Part shown: positions 44,578 to 53,396 of the stretch, in pieces
Position numbering within the stretch: position 1 is the first letter of the stretch
How the letters are laid out: each line of letters opens with the position of its first letter
NCBI RefSeq assembly: GCF_013391475.1
Contig: NZ_JACBAZ010000003.1
Span: 496,001 to 560,000 of the forward strand
DNA: 64,000 nt
Origin: Oceaniferula marina
Lineage (GTDB): Bacteria; Verrucomicrobiota; Verrucomicrobiia; Verrucomicrobiales; Akkermansiaceae
Reading direction: 5' to 3'
Program-made: the position numbers and the translations under genes
Notes under the pieces: generated by a model
What the model was told of the DNA's origin: nothing
The model's database searches: none
The model's input: only the letters and a program-made list of their open reading frames with translations

Positions 44578-46137
44578 GTGGCTACCGGCGTCATGGTTCT
44601 GATCGTCGTCCTCTCCGTCTTCGGTGGCTTTGAACAACTGGTCAAAGAACGGGTCCTCAGCTACACCCCGCACATCCTGCTGCAACGGATCGCCCCGTGG
44701 CCCGATCCCGAACAATTCCCCGAATACAACGCCGAAGAAGAATGGCGGGCCGTCGAACAGTCGATGACCCAACTCGACGGTGTGGAAAGCGCCTACGCCC
44801 TCATCAATGATCCGGTTCTGCTCGACCGCCACGGCGCCATCGCCCCAGCGAGCATGCAAGCCATCGACGCCGCCAACCTCTCTCAGGTCGCCGCTCTCGA
44901 GGAGCTGATCAAACCCGGCAACGGCAACGCCGACATGGGAATGGGCGAAACCGCCGTGGTCTCCTCCCTCACCGCGGAAAAATTTGGCATCTCCCTCGGT
45001 GATGTCATCCAGATCCACTCCAGCCGCAACCTTCAGGAAATCAAACCTGCCCTCGACCGGATCGGCACCGAGGCCTTCGCCACCACCCACGCCGAGGTCC
45101 TCAGCCAGATCAAGGCGGATATCACCCGCATCACATCCGTAAAAGATGATCAGGAGGCCGTCCCGATCGAGGAACTACAACACCTCTACTACAATCAAAT
45201 CCAGCCACTGCTCGACTACAACATTCGCAATGCCGAAAAACAAATCCTCGATAACACCTTGAGGCATTTGGAAACATTCACCAGCCGCAGCACCCCGGAC
45301 CCCGACACCAGCGGCGACTTCCTTTTTCCCAAAGGCCACATGGCCAAAGCCATTGCACTGCTCGATCAACTCAAGGATGTGGACCTCGATCAGGAAGACA
45401 TCACCAACGTCAAGCAGATGAAAACCATCATCCTGCCCAAAGACCTCGAAGTCATCGGTATCTATCAGGCAACCCGCCATGCCTACAGCCCCGATGTCTT
45501 TGTTCCGCTTCCGATCGGCCAGGACCTTCTCGGCATCGGTGATGGTGTCCGCGGAATCGCCCTGCGACTAGACGAACCCTACGACGCCCAAAAGGTTCTA
45601 GATGAAAGCATCCTACCCAACATGCCAAAGAACGGCCTCTGGTCGGCCCGCACCTGGATGGAAGACCACCAGCAACAACTCGGTTTGATCAAAACCCAGC
45701 GCCAGTTACTCACCGTCTCACTATCCTTTATCATGCTGGTTTCCGCCTTCTCCATCATGGCCGTGATGTTCACCGTCACCATCCAGAAAAAACGGGAAAT
45801 CGGCGTCATGAAAGCCCTCGGAGCCACCCCGGCCCAACTCGTTCGCGTCTTCCTTTACCAGGGGATCCTGATCGGCCTGTTCGGAGGCATCATCGGCCTG
45901 ACACTCGGCAATCTCGTGCTCGACAACCTACAATCCATCCTCGACCTCTTTGCCTCCTGGGGATTCGACCCCTTCCCCTCCGATTTCAACGGCTTTGACG
46001 GCCTACCCGTGATCAAACAACGACACGAATTCATCGCCGTCTTCCTCTTCGCCTTCATCCTCTGCACTCTGGCCACCCTCGTCCCCGCTATGGTCGCCTC
46101 CAAAAGCGATGCCGCCAAATCCTTGCGAAATATGTAA
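44578..46137 (+). CDS. LolC/LolE-like ABC transporter permease, true start upstream and unclear
   Basis: FtsX-superfamily permease with the MacB/LolC layout: TM1 at the N-terminus, a large periplasmic domain, and three C-terminal TMs (FIMLVSAFSIMAVMF, GIMKA-like GVMKALGATPAQLVRVFLYQGILIG, FLFAFILCTLATL). In LolC/E it moves lipoproteins to the outer membrane with LolD. The reported GTG (44578) is too late. In the same frame upstream, KNFSLLLALRYLNPLRTHVSV and then ITLISLAGVATGVMVLI form the family's typical N-terminus, but no ATG, GTG or TTG occurs back to the stop at 44371. An A6 run at 44490-44495 raises the possibility of a frameshift from a GTG at 44414. Confidence 0.85.
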   Translation: MATGVMVLIVVLSVFGGFEQLVKERVLSYTPHILLQRIAPWPDPEQFPEYNAEEEWRAVEQSMTQLDGVESAYALINDPVLLDRHGAIAPASMQAIDAANLSQVAALEELIKPGNGNADMGMGETAVVSSLTAEKFGISLGDVIQIHSSRNLQEIKPALDRIGTEAFATTHAEVLSQIKADITRITSVKDDQEAVPIEELQHLYYNQIQPLLDYNIRNAEKQILDNTLRHLETFTSRSTPDPDTSGDFLFPKGHMAKAIALLDQLKDVDLDQEDITNVKQMKTIILPKDLEVIGIYQATRHAYSPDVFVPLPIGQDLLGIGDGVRGIALRLDEPYDAQKVLDESILPNMPKNGLWSARTWMEDHQQQLGLIKTQRQLLTVSLSFIMLVSAFSIMAVMFTVTIQKKREIGVMKALGATPAQLVRVFLYQGILIGLFGGIIGLTLGNLVLDNLQSILDLFASWGFDPFPSDFNGFDGLPVIKQRHEFIAVFLFAFILCTLATLVPAMVASKSDAAKSLRNM

Positions 46138-46198
46138 GACTCCCAGTCCGTAACTCTTCCATCCTTATTCTTTTCACCCACTATCCGGAACTTTCACC

Positions 46199-48091
46199 AT
46201 GCGATCCATCATCATTCTCCTCGCCGCCACCGCCACCCTGGTCCAGGCAAAAATCACCCGCACCCCCTACCTCCAACTCGCCAACGACAGCTCAATCCAT
46301 ATCGTTTGGCGCACCGATAACGCAATCCAGCCAAGCATCCGCTACGGCCTGAGCGCGGAGCAGTTAGGGGAAAGCTCGGATACCGTCCTGACGCGGCAAA
46401 CCAAAAAAGACAACAAGGACGCAAGCACGCCCCCCCTATTCGACGCCCCCAAAGGGACCTTCCAGTATGAAGCCAAGGTCTCCGGACTCAAAGCGGATAC
46501 CCTCTACCACTACGCCGTTTTTGACGGCCAAAAGCGCCTCACCCCCAACGACGGCACTTACACCTTCCGCACCCACCCAAAACCAGGCAGCCCGCGCGAC
46601 CTCTACTTTTGGGCTGTCGGCGATTCCGGCACCGGCAGCATCTATCAGAAAAAAGTGTTCCAGGCGATGCTCGACTACAACGCCAAACACAAACTCACAC
46701 TGGATATGTATCTGCACGTCGGAGACATGGCATACGGGTCCGGCAAAGACCCCGAATTCCAATCGAAATTCTTCCAAATTTACCAACCAACGCTGCGCAA
46801 CACCGTCTGCTGGCCCGCCATGGGTAACCACGAAGGTTACACCTCCAACGGCAAAACCGGAGTCGGCCCGTATTACGACGCCTATGTCTCACCAACCAAG
46901 GGAGAAGCCGGCGGCGTCCCCTCCGGCACCGAAGCCTACTACTCCTACGACTACGGACGCGTCCATTTCATCGTTTTGAACTCCCACGACCTCGACCGCA
47001 AACCCACCGCCACCATGGCGCAGTGGCTCAAGGAAGACCTCGCCAAAACCTCCTCGAAGAAGTCCGACTGGATCGTCGCCTTCTGGCACCACCCACCCTA
47101 CACCAAGGGAAGTCACGACTCCGATAAAGAAAAGCAACTCATCGAAATGCGTGAATACATCATGCCGATTCTCGAGTCCTCCGGAGTCGATCTCGTCCTC
47201 ACCGGTCACTCCCATATTTACGAACGTTCCATGCTCATCGACGGTGCCTACGACACCCCGACCACCGCGGAAAATCATGTCCTCGATGACGGTGACGGCC
47301 ACCATCAGGGTGACGGGTCCTACCAAAAAAGCCCGGGCTTGAAACCCAACGAAGGAACAATCCAGATTGTCACCGGCCACGGTGGCCAGGGGCTCCGCCG
47401 CAAAGGATATTCTCCCATCATGAAGCGTAGTATCCTCGAACATGGCTCCACACTGGTCTGGGTCAAAGGTGATACCCTGAGTGCCATCATGCTCGATAAA
47501 ACAGGCAAGGTTGCCGATGAATTCCAAATCGAGAAAAAACAAGCCGTCACCCCAACCCGGATCGCCAAACCCTGGAGCCCCACCGATTTGACCGCCGGCA
47601 CCTATCTAATCCCGAAAAATGCCAGCTGGTCATACCTCTCCGAAGGTCACCCCGCTGCCGAATGGGCCAAGCCGGGGTTCAATACCTCAACCTGGAAAAC
47701 CGGGCGCGCCGGATTCGGCTACGGTGACAACGATGACACCACCATCACCAACATCCAAGGAAAGCAAAACTGCATCTACATCCGCAAAAACTTCACCTTA
47801 AAAAAGGCCGCAGATGCCAAAAAACTCTGGTTGTCCATCAACTACGACGACGGCTTCATCCTCTACCTCAATGGCAAGGAAGCCTTCCGCCAGAATGTCA
47901 AAAAAGGTCGCGGGAAAGAGGCCAAGGGTGTGGCCCACCACGATGCCGTCAAGTTCGATCAGTTCGATCTCTCCCCCTTCGCCTCACTGCTGAAGGAAGG
48001 CAATAACACCATCGCCATCGAAGGACACAACCGTAACCTGAATAGCTCCGACCTCAGCCTTCACCCGACGCTGATCCTAAAGACTAAATAG
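46199..48091 (+). CDS. Secreted purple acid phosphatase-like metallophosphoesterase
   Basis: Signal peptide ending at VQAKI, then a fibronectin/PAP-type N-terminal domain (PYLQLANDSSIHIVWRT). A calcineurin-like catalytic domain follows with all five metal motifs: WAVGDSGTG, HVGDMAYG, MGNHEGY, WHHPPY and GHSHIYERS. The C-terminal third is a beta-sandwich (LWLSINYDDGFILYLNGKEAF) like those in many Planctomycetota and Verrucomicrobiota exported enzymes. It hydrolyses phosphomonoesters or phosphodiesters outside the cytoplasm, perhaps for phosphate supply. The 630 residues match this two-domain layout. Confidence 0.92.
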   Translation: MRSIIILLAATATLVQAKITRTPYLQLANDSSIHIVWRTDNAIQPSIRYGLSAEQLGESSDTVLTRQTKKDNKDASTPPLFDAPKGTFQYEAKVSGLKADTLYHYAVFDGQKRLTPNDGTYTFRTHPKPGSPRDLYFWAVGDSGTGSIYQKKVFQAMLDYNAKHKLTLDMYLHVGDMAYGSGKDPEFQSKFFQIYQPTLRNTVCWPAMGNHEGYTSNGKTGVGPYYDAYVSPTKGEAGGVPSGTEAYYSYDYGRVHFIVLNSHDLDRKPTATMAQWLKEDLAKTSSKKSDWIVAFWHHPPYTKGSHDSDKEKQLIEMREYIMPILESSGVDLVLTGHSHIYERSMLIDGAYDTPTTAENHVLDDGDGHHQGDGSYQKSPGLKPNEGTIQIVTGHGGQGLRRKGYSPIMKRSILEHGSTLVWVKGDTLSAIMLDKTGKVADEFQIEKKQAVTPTRIAKPWSPTDLTAGTYLIPKNASWSYLSEGHPAAEWAKPGFNTSTWKTGRAGFGYGDNDDTTITNIQGKQNCIYIRKNFTLKKAADAKKLWLSINYDDGFILYLNGKEAFRQNVKKGRGKEAKGVAHHDAVKFDQFDLSPFASLLKEGNNTIAIEGHNRNLNSSDLSLHPTLILKTK

Positions 48092-48109
48092 TCTCCAGCA
48101 AGATGTCCC

Positions 48110-49015
48110 ATGGGACCGATCAAACCAACTTCCGTCTTTCTCGTTCTGGCGCTCTGCGCGTCCTTAGTTCACGCTCATGAGAGCCCGGAACACACGATTG
48201 AAGCGATCAATCAACACGCCCAACTCACGCCGGCCCAACTCCACCAGCGCGCAATCGCCAAACGGGCACTGAACCAACACTCATCGGCAATCACCGACCT
48301 CACAACCGCCATTCAAGCCGCTCCCGATCAACTCGGGTTCCGACTGGAGCTCGCCCGAACCCAACTCGAAGCTGGCCACAACCGCAACACCCTGCACACG
48401 CTGGCTCAGGCCCTGCCTCTGGCCACCACCCCGGAACAACAGGCGGAAATCCACCAGCTACGCGCCGAGGCCTATCAGGCGCTCAACCAGCACCAACAAG
48501 CACTCAAATCGATCCAGCAAGCATTCCAACTCATCCCCTCGGGAGAAATCGACTGGTATCTGCTCCGTGCCCATAGCCAGGGCCACCTCGGCCAACACCA
48601 ACAACGGATCGATGACCTCGCCTCCGGCTTGAAACATCACCCGAGCGCTGTCGTTAAAAATCATTGGATCGATGCCCTCATCGACGCCGGATCATTCCAT
48701 TCCGCCCTTGTTGAAATCAACCGCGAGCTCGAAGACCGCCGCTGGACGTCCTCCTATCTCATTAAACGTGCCCGCAGCCTGCAAGGGCTCAACCGAACGC
48801 AGGAAGCTACCGCCGACCTCAAAACGGCCCTCGCCGAAATCACAGCCCGGCTCAATCCCCAACGCCCCGACCTGCTGTTACTCGCCGACCAAGCGGTCGC
48901 CTATTCTCTCCTCGGTGAGCAAGACCAGTCAGCCCGATCCATTCAACAACTCCATGCCCACCACGCTCCTCGATGGATCATCAGCCGGGCCAGCAGACAC
49001 ATCCCCAACAAGTAG
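48110..49015 (+). CDS. Secreted TPR-repeat protein
   Basis: A 301-residue protein with a signal peptide (cleavage near VHAHE) and about six tetratricopeptide-like helical pairs over the rest (for example LHQRAIAKRALNQHSSAITD, AEAYQALNQHQQALKSIQQA). It starts 18 bases after the phosphatase gene and is probably in the same operon. It may be a periplasmic partner of the phosphatase. No finer family. Confidence 0.78.
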   Translation: MGPIKPTSVFLVLALCASLVHAHESPEHTIEAINQHAQLTPAQLHQRAIAKRALNQHSSAITDLTTAIQAAPDQLGFRLELARTQLEAGHNRNTLHTLAQALPLATTPEQQAEIHQLRAEAYQALNQHQQALKSIQQAFQLIPSGEIDWYLLRAHSQGHLGQHQQRIDDLASGLKHHPSAVVKNHWIDALIDAGSFHSALVEINRELEDRRWTSSYLIKRARSLQGLNRTQEATADLKTALAEITARLNPQRPDLLLLADQAVAYSLLGEQDQSARSIQQLHAHHAPRWIISRASRHIPNK

Positions 49016-49145
49016 GGCGGATCGTTCATCTACCGTCCGCTTTGTGCAGAATATACATTCGCTCGCCCTCCCTTGCTCCCTTTCCCTGGATTGCCGACAG
49101 ATTGGAAATCTGCCTCCCCTCCACACCGCATCACCACAGCCCACC

Positions 49146-49235
49146 ATGATCGCCAAACCCTCCAAATGGACCCTGCCCATCACAATCCTGCTCATTTTTA
49201 TCGTCATCATTCTCGGCTGGCTCTTCGGAAACTAA
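49146..49235 (+). CDS. Possible single-pass membrane mini-protein (29 aa)
   Basis: ATG at 49146 opens a 29-residue frame: MIAKPSKWTL, then a continuous hydrophobic helix PITILLIFIVIILGWLFGN. The TAA stop is the first three bases of the palindromic element at 49233. It has a positive N-end and one TM helix, a typical miniprotein pattern. It may be real, or the stump of a longer gene cut by the element. No homology can be judged. Confidence 0.4.
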   Translation: MIAKPSKWTLPITILLIFIVIILGWLFGN

Positions 49236-49439
49236 TACCAAGTAGTAAAACAGACGGGACGATAGCCGAGATGAATGAGTTCTTTGGTAAGGCGCGACGA
49301 AGGAATGGTGCGGGCACCATGACTAAGGAGAAACAAAGCCAAAGGAGTCATTCATCCGGAACTCTCATGCATCACGCAGTGCTTTTCCAAATACCTCAAC
49401 AACGATCAATCGTCTCGTCTGTTTTGCGGAGTGGTATTA
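49233..49439 (+). repeat. Palindromic repeat element, copy C (207 bp)
   Basis: Same length, terminal repeats (TAATACCA... and its complement) and central ATGGTGC-GG-GCACCAT hairpin (49305-49320) as copies A and B. The inner stem has changed: GATGAATGAGTTCTTTGG near 49270 pairs with the complement near 49345, while A and B have GATAAATTTCTGTT there. Pairing is mostly kept in spite of the changes. The same reading frame (SSKTDGTIAEMNEFFGKARR) is open. Confidence 0.85.
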
Positions 49440-49527
49440 GCCGCCAACCAAACGTCCTCGCATAGAACCTTGATCCACCCCATCTTCCTCCTTGCCCATT
49501 CTTCACCCCTCACCTAAAACTTTCCTC

Positions 49528-50088
49528 ATGCGCGACATCGTTTATTTCGACCTCGAAACCCAACGCAGCTTCGGCGACGTCGGCGGAGCTGCCAATAAAG
49601 ACAAAATGGGGATTTCGGTCGGTGTCGCCTACTCTACCCGCACCGGCGAATACCACATCTTCGGCGAAGACCAAACCGACGAGCTCGTCAACATGCTCAC
49701 CCGGGCAGACCTCGTCGTCGGCTACAACCACATGTATTTCGATTACCCCGTGCTGCAAGGGTACACCATCCTCGATCTCGCCAGCACCACCGTGAACCTC
49801 GATATGCTCATCGAAGTCGAACAATTGCTCGGCCACCGATTAAAACTCGATGCGATTGCCTCCGCCTCACTCGGCATGGGCAAAACCGCCGACGGACTGG
49901 ACGCCCTGCGCTGGTGGCAGGAATACAAAAAAACCGGCAACCCGGAGCCCATGATGAAAATCGCCGAATACTGCTGCTACGACGTCAAATGCACCAAAGA
50001 GGTCCACGAATACGGTGTCAACAATGGCCTGCTCAAGTACTCCGACCGATCCGGCAATATTGCCGAGGTCAAAGTCGACTGGTCCTAA
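49528..50088 (+). CDS. RNase H-like 3'-5' exonuclease domain protein (YprB-like)
   Basis: The ATG at 49528 begins MRDIVYFDLETQRSFGDVGG, the first DxE motif of a DEDD exonuclease. A second Asp-type segment is GYNHMYFDYPVLQGY, and YCCYDVKCTKEVHEYG provides the third Asp. The protein lacks other domains (about 186 residues), as in the YprB-type ribonuclease H-like superfamily. The active-site pattern is only partly visible, so the activity is inferred. It lies between repeats: copy C upstream and an inverted-repeat relic downstream. Confidence 0.78.
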   Translation: MRDIVYFDLETQRSFGDVGGAANKDKMGISVGVAYSTRTGEYHIFGEDQTDELVNMLTRADLVVGYNHMYFDYPVLQGYTILDLASTTVNLDMLIEVEQLLGHRLKLDAIASASLGMGKTADGLDALRWWQEYKKTGNPEPMMKIAEYCCYDVKCTKEVHEYGVNNGLLKYSDRSGNIAEVKVDWS

Positions 50089-50160
50089 CCACCAGTGCAC
50101 AAAGAAGTGGCCCCACCGCAGGGCTCCTGCATTAGGGAGATTATCTCGGTGATACCTGCA

Positions 50161-50276
50161 GCGCTAACAGGATAGTCAGGATTTGTAATTTTCAAAGATC
50201 AAGGTTTGCCCAAAACTTATCGCTCACTTCAAAAAATCCTGTAAATCCTCTTCGATCATGTGAATCCTGTCAGCGC
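50161..50276. repeat. Inverted-repeat relic without a gene
   Basis: GCGCTAACAGGAT (50161-50173) and ATCCTGTCAGCGC (50264-50276) are inverted with one mismatch in 13. Further ATCCTG and CAGGAT units lie between (for example AAATCCTGTAAATCC). About 90 bases separate the ends, with no gene. Such repeats often flank small PD-(D/E)XK genes like the GxxExxY gene at 59491. The 286-base spacer 50089-50374 holds no other feature. Confidence 0.5.
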
Positions 50277-50374
50277 CGAAGGCTGTTAGCCCCGAGTATA
50301 TTCGCCCTGGGGTTCACCGAACGATTCGACCTTGACCTGTCACATAGCTTACGTTAGAGATTCAAGCCATCGAT

Positions 50375-51589
50375 ATGGCTTCTTTCACATTGTCACGCCT
50401 TTTTCCTATCTGGGGACTCAGTCTCTTACTCACATCACTCAGCAACGGCCAAACTGATCCGGCTCCAAGCACGGAAACCAACCATAGCCACACCGGACTC
50501 CAACAAACCGAGATCAAAGGGCTCTTGGTCATGAAAATGAGTAACGGCAAATATGCTGGTGCGGCGGCTCAAATGAACGCCACCGTGATTGAAAAAAAAG
50601 CCGACTTCGAAATCGGCTTTAACCAATCCGTTGGCAGCATGATGGACTCGGCCACCAAAGAGGTCGAAAAATTCATCCGGGTTCGATACGCCAAACGTCT
50701 CCCTACAGGCATGCGGATTGAATTTGCATTTTCAAACAAGTATTCCCCCAAAGACGGCCCATCCGCAGCCGTTGCCTGCGCACTAATGGCCGACTCCATT
50801 CTATCCGGAAACGAGCTCGATCAGGGCTTTGCCGCCACCGGCGACATGACTGCCACCGGAGATGTCCGCGCTGTGGGAGGTGTTCAATCAAAGATCAAAG
50901 GGGCCATAAAAAAACAATGCACCATCGTCACCATCCCAAAAGGAAATCAGGCAGCGGTTGCCGACTCCTACATCATCAAAGGACTCAAACCTCTGTATGC
51001 TATACAAATCTTCTCCGTTGAAACCTTCGATGAAGCTCTCGAACTCGCCAAATCGAAAAGAAAGGAAAACATACAAAAAGCCATCGATGAGTTTGCCCTG
51101 GTGCAAAAGGCACTCAATAAAAATGAGAAATACATCTATAACAGTAAAGTACAGGCAAAATTGCGGCAGGTCATCACACTTGCACCCCACCACCTGTCTG
51201 CAAAAAATCTCCTGCTTCATGGTCTGAAAAAAGGACCTCAACGGCTCTCACTCGTCGGATCCATCAATTGCATCAATGCCGCTCACGAAAACTTCGGATC
51301 CATTCTCGAGGACAATAGCTTCTCAACCAGCCGCATCGATCAAGACGTCCTCACCGAACTAATCTACGAATTCAGACGACTGCGAACCAAACTCGACAAG
51401 CGAACGATCCCCTGCACCGACGCCTACGTCGATCTCGCTGAATTTATCAAAGACGTACGCAACCGGAAAATCTTCAACCAACAACTTCAGGAAAAGCTAA
51501 CCTCCATGATCGAAACCGTGGTATCCGAACGCAAAAAACTCTTCAACAATCCGCAAGTTCGCGAAGAAATCATGGAAGACTACCAATAG
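50375..51589 (+). CDS. Secreted S16 (Lon-type) protease-domain protein
   Basis: The product has a signal peptide (cleavage near NGQTD) and then a Lon proteolytic domain without the ATPase part. PKDGPSAAVACALMADSILSG contains the catalytic Ser130, and GDMTATGDVRAVGGVQSKIKGA contains Lys173. The Ser-Lys spacing of 43 equals that of E. coli Lon (679 and 722). A helical region (about 240-404) of unknown role follows. Unlike Lon it would act in the periplasm or outside. The 3' end overlaps the convergent formyltransferase gene by 20 bases. Confidence 0.85.
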   Translation: MASFTLSRLFPIWGLSLLLTSLSNGQTDPAPSTETNHSHTGLQQTEIKGLLVMKMSNGKYAGAAAQMNATVIEKKADFEIGFNQSVGSMMDSATKEVEKFIRVRYAKRLPTGMRIEFAFSNKYSPKDGPSAAVACALMADSILSGNELDQGFAATGDMTATGDVRAVGGVQSKIKGAIKKQCTIVTIPKGNQAAVADSYIIKGLKPLYAIQIFSVETFDEALELAKSKRKENIQKAIDEFALVQKALNKNEKYIYNSKVQAKLRQVITLAPHHLSAKNLLLHGLKKGPQRLSLVGSINCINAAHENFGSILEDNSFSTSRIDQDVLTELIYEFRRLRTKLDKRTIPCTDAYVDLAEFIKDVRNRKIFNQQLQEKLTSMIETVVSERKKLFNNPQVREEIMEDYQ

Positions 51590-52529
51590 CCGCCCCCTCA
51601 AGCGTTTCAAAGCGCTCCCCCGATTTCAGCTGAAACAACTGACGAAAACGAACACCGGTACACAGGAGGTCACGAGAAGAGACCACGTCCACCCGTAGAC
51701 AAGCGGCATCCCTGCAGAGAATATACAAGTTCGGATCGCCCTGAGCCTCAACAACCGTTCCTGCAGGCTCATCAGGTGGATCCGATAAAGAGATCACAGT
51801 TACCTCATGCAAGCATAACGGAACCATACGTATGCCTGTTTCTGCTCCCGGATAGGAAGGGTTGCAGGCTCGGACCAGACGATCTATTTCATCCGCATCC
51901 ATCTGCTCCCAGTCAATCTGCAAATCCGTACCGGCCGGGCGGGTCTGGTAATTTGCAACTGCTTCATCCTGCTCACATAAGGTTCCCTCGCCTCGCTCCA
52001 AATACTCACACAACGCATCCATTGCCGCCGGACCTCCATGTGCCAACTTGGCCAGATGCGTTCCCAACACGTCATGCTCCGTGAAATCCAAGGAATGCGA
52101 CCATAACACCTCTCCGGAATCGAACATCCTCTCCATCTTGTGCAGAGTTAAGCCCCCACCCTTCTCTCCATTCCTCATCTGCCAAAACACCGGGTCTGGT
52201 CCCCGATAGAATGGCAATTGGCCGAGGTGAACATTCCAGCACCCTTGCGCTGGAAAAGCTAACACGCAGTCAGGAAACCGGTAAGGAAAGGTCATAACAA
52301 CGATGGCCTCAGGATTTACATCCTTCAGCCACGCCATCAAATTGCATTCCAACTTATTTTTCTGACAGACAAAAAAGGGAATCCTTGCCGATTCGGCCAC
52401 CCCCCGCACTTCCAGCGCATACGCATGTCCGTAATCAGAAACCACCACACCAGCCAACACCTTCCGCTGTAGCAATCTCACGAGAGCCAGCTGACTCACG
52501 CCATGATTACAGAATAATACTATTTTCAT
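51570..52529 (-). CDS. Formyltransferase-like protein
   Basis: Formyl_trans_N fold (methionyl-tRNA formyltransferase superfamily). It shows MTFPYRFPDCVLAFPAQGCWNVH, then LGQLPFYRGPDPVFW (the HxSLLPxYRGxxP pattern with a Gly-Gln variant), and HKMERMFDSGEVL containing the catalytic Asp. The C-terminal part resembles the usual OB-type domain (QIDWEQMDADEIDRLVRACNP). It is not the housekeeping fmt by context: it follows a small gene on the same strand next to MdpB-like genes. The acceptor is unknown. Confidence 0.85.
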   Translation of the reverse strand: MKIVLFCNHGVSQLALVRLLQRKVLAGVVVSDYGHAYALEVRGVAESARIPFFVCQKNKLECNLMAWLKDVNPEAIVVMTFPYRFPDCVLAFPAQGCWNVHLGQLPFYRGPDPVFWQMRNGEKGGGLTLHKMERMFDSGEVLWSHSLDFTEHDVLGTHLAKLAHGGPAAMDALCEYLERGEGTLCEQDEAVANYQTRPAGTDLQIDWEQMDADEIDRLVRACNPSYPGAETGIRMVPLCLHEVTVISLSDPPDEPAGTVVEAQGDPNLYILCRDAACLRVDVVSSRDLLCTGVRFRQLFQLKSGERFETLEGAAIGSLP

Positions 52530-52544
52530 GATCCGTTTTTTTGA

Positions 52545-52844
52545 TTACCCGACAATCGCAACATACTGACACTTCGCTTCACCCCCATCCTCCAACATCT
52601 TCTCAGCTTGTAGATTGAACACCCCACATTCTTCGCTTTCCACGCATCTCCACGCAACAACACCCCCGTCCACCTCAGGGCGAAAATCACCATGAAACAC
52701 AAACACATACGGCTGACTCGAAACACCCTCAGGCAAATCTCCAACACGCTCAGGCAAAACCACCACCTCTTTCAGCACCAACAATAAATTTTTTTTGCAA
52801 GCTATCTGATAGGTTCGACCGACTCGATTTTTGTGGTGTTCCAT
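52545..52844 (-). CDS. Small protein, DUF6916-like
   Basis: ATG at 52844 (52868 is also open) gives about 99 residues: RVGRTYQIACKKNLLLVLKEV, then PYVFVFHGDFRPEVDGGVV and a closing KCQYVAIVG. The pattern of a GRxFxL start, an F-L-F-G centre and an aromatic-x-A-x-V end resembles DUF6916, a small family I associate with MdpB-type tail-collar genes. The match is by eye and not certain. It lies 15 bases upstream of the formyltransferase gene and is co-transcribed with it. Confidence 0.5.
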   Translation of the reverse strand: MEHHKNRVGRTYQIACKKNLLLVLKEVVVLPERVGDLPEGVSSQPYVFVFHGDFRPEVDGGVVAWRCVESEECGVFNLQAEKMLEDGGEAKCQYVAIVG

Positions 52845-53396
52845 ATGCATTCCCGATCTATCCACCACTCCGACAAGCTTGTCAATAAGTCAATCGATCA
52901 CAAATCGTCACACAAGCGAACATCTTTTTTCTAGACACTCACCTTCATTACATTAAGTTCGGCGAGTCCTCACCAAACAAACTAACATTTTCTATCATGT
53001 TCTATGTGAACCCTGTATTACAGGACCAAGGACAACCTAACTAAAACCACCAACCAAACCCCACTCGCAAACAAAACATCGAACTGCTTATTTTTTCAAA
53101 CCCCACACCGCCTGGCATAGGCACTGTGCGCTAGTGTACTGAACCCCCGGTCATACTAAACCAACACCAATCGCATCCCATCGCCGCAAATCGCAGCCAA
53201 TCGCTTTCGATAAACTAGCGATAAACCAACGATAGGCGCATGGTCGATTGTTGACGCTCAGACTACTGAACTGGCGCAAACTCAACAGGAACATTCCCTG
53301 CATGGCACCACTGTGCCCGGTGAAAGAGGAACAATTGACCTCCTCTCAAAGCAAATCCAAACCCATCAACCAACTAAACCATTAATTCAAGAATCC
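52845..53396. promoter_or_regulatory. Divergent spacer with 10-bp phased TCGC repeats
   Basis: This 552-base gene-free gap separates the DUF6916-like gene from the first tail-collar gene. At 53171, 53181, 53191 and 53201 the unit TCGC recurs exactly every 10 bases, roughly one helical turn, and GCGAT units lie just after (53218-53240). This may be a cluster of regulator-binding sites on one face of the DNA. No gene or terminator is seen. Confidence 0.35.
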
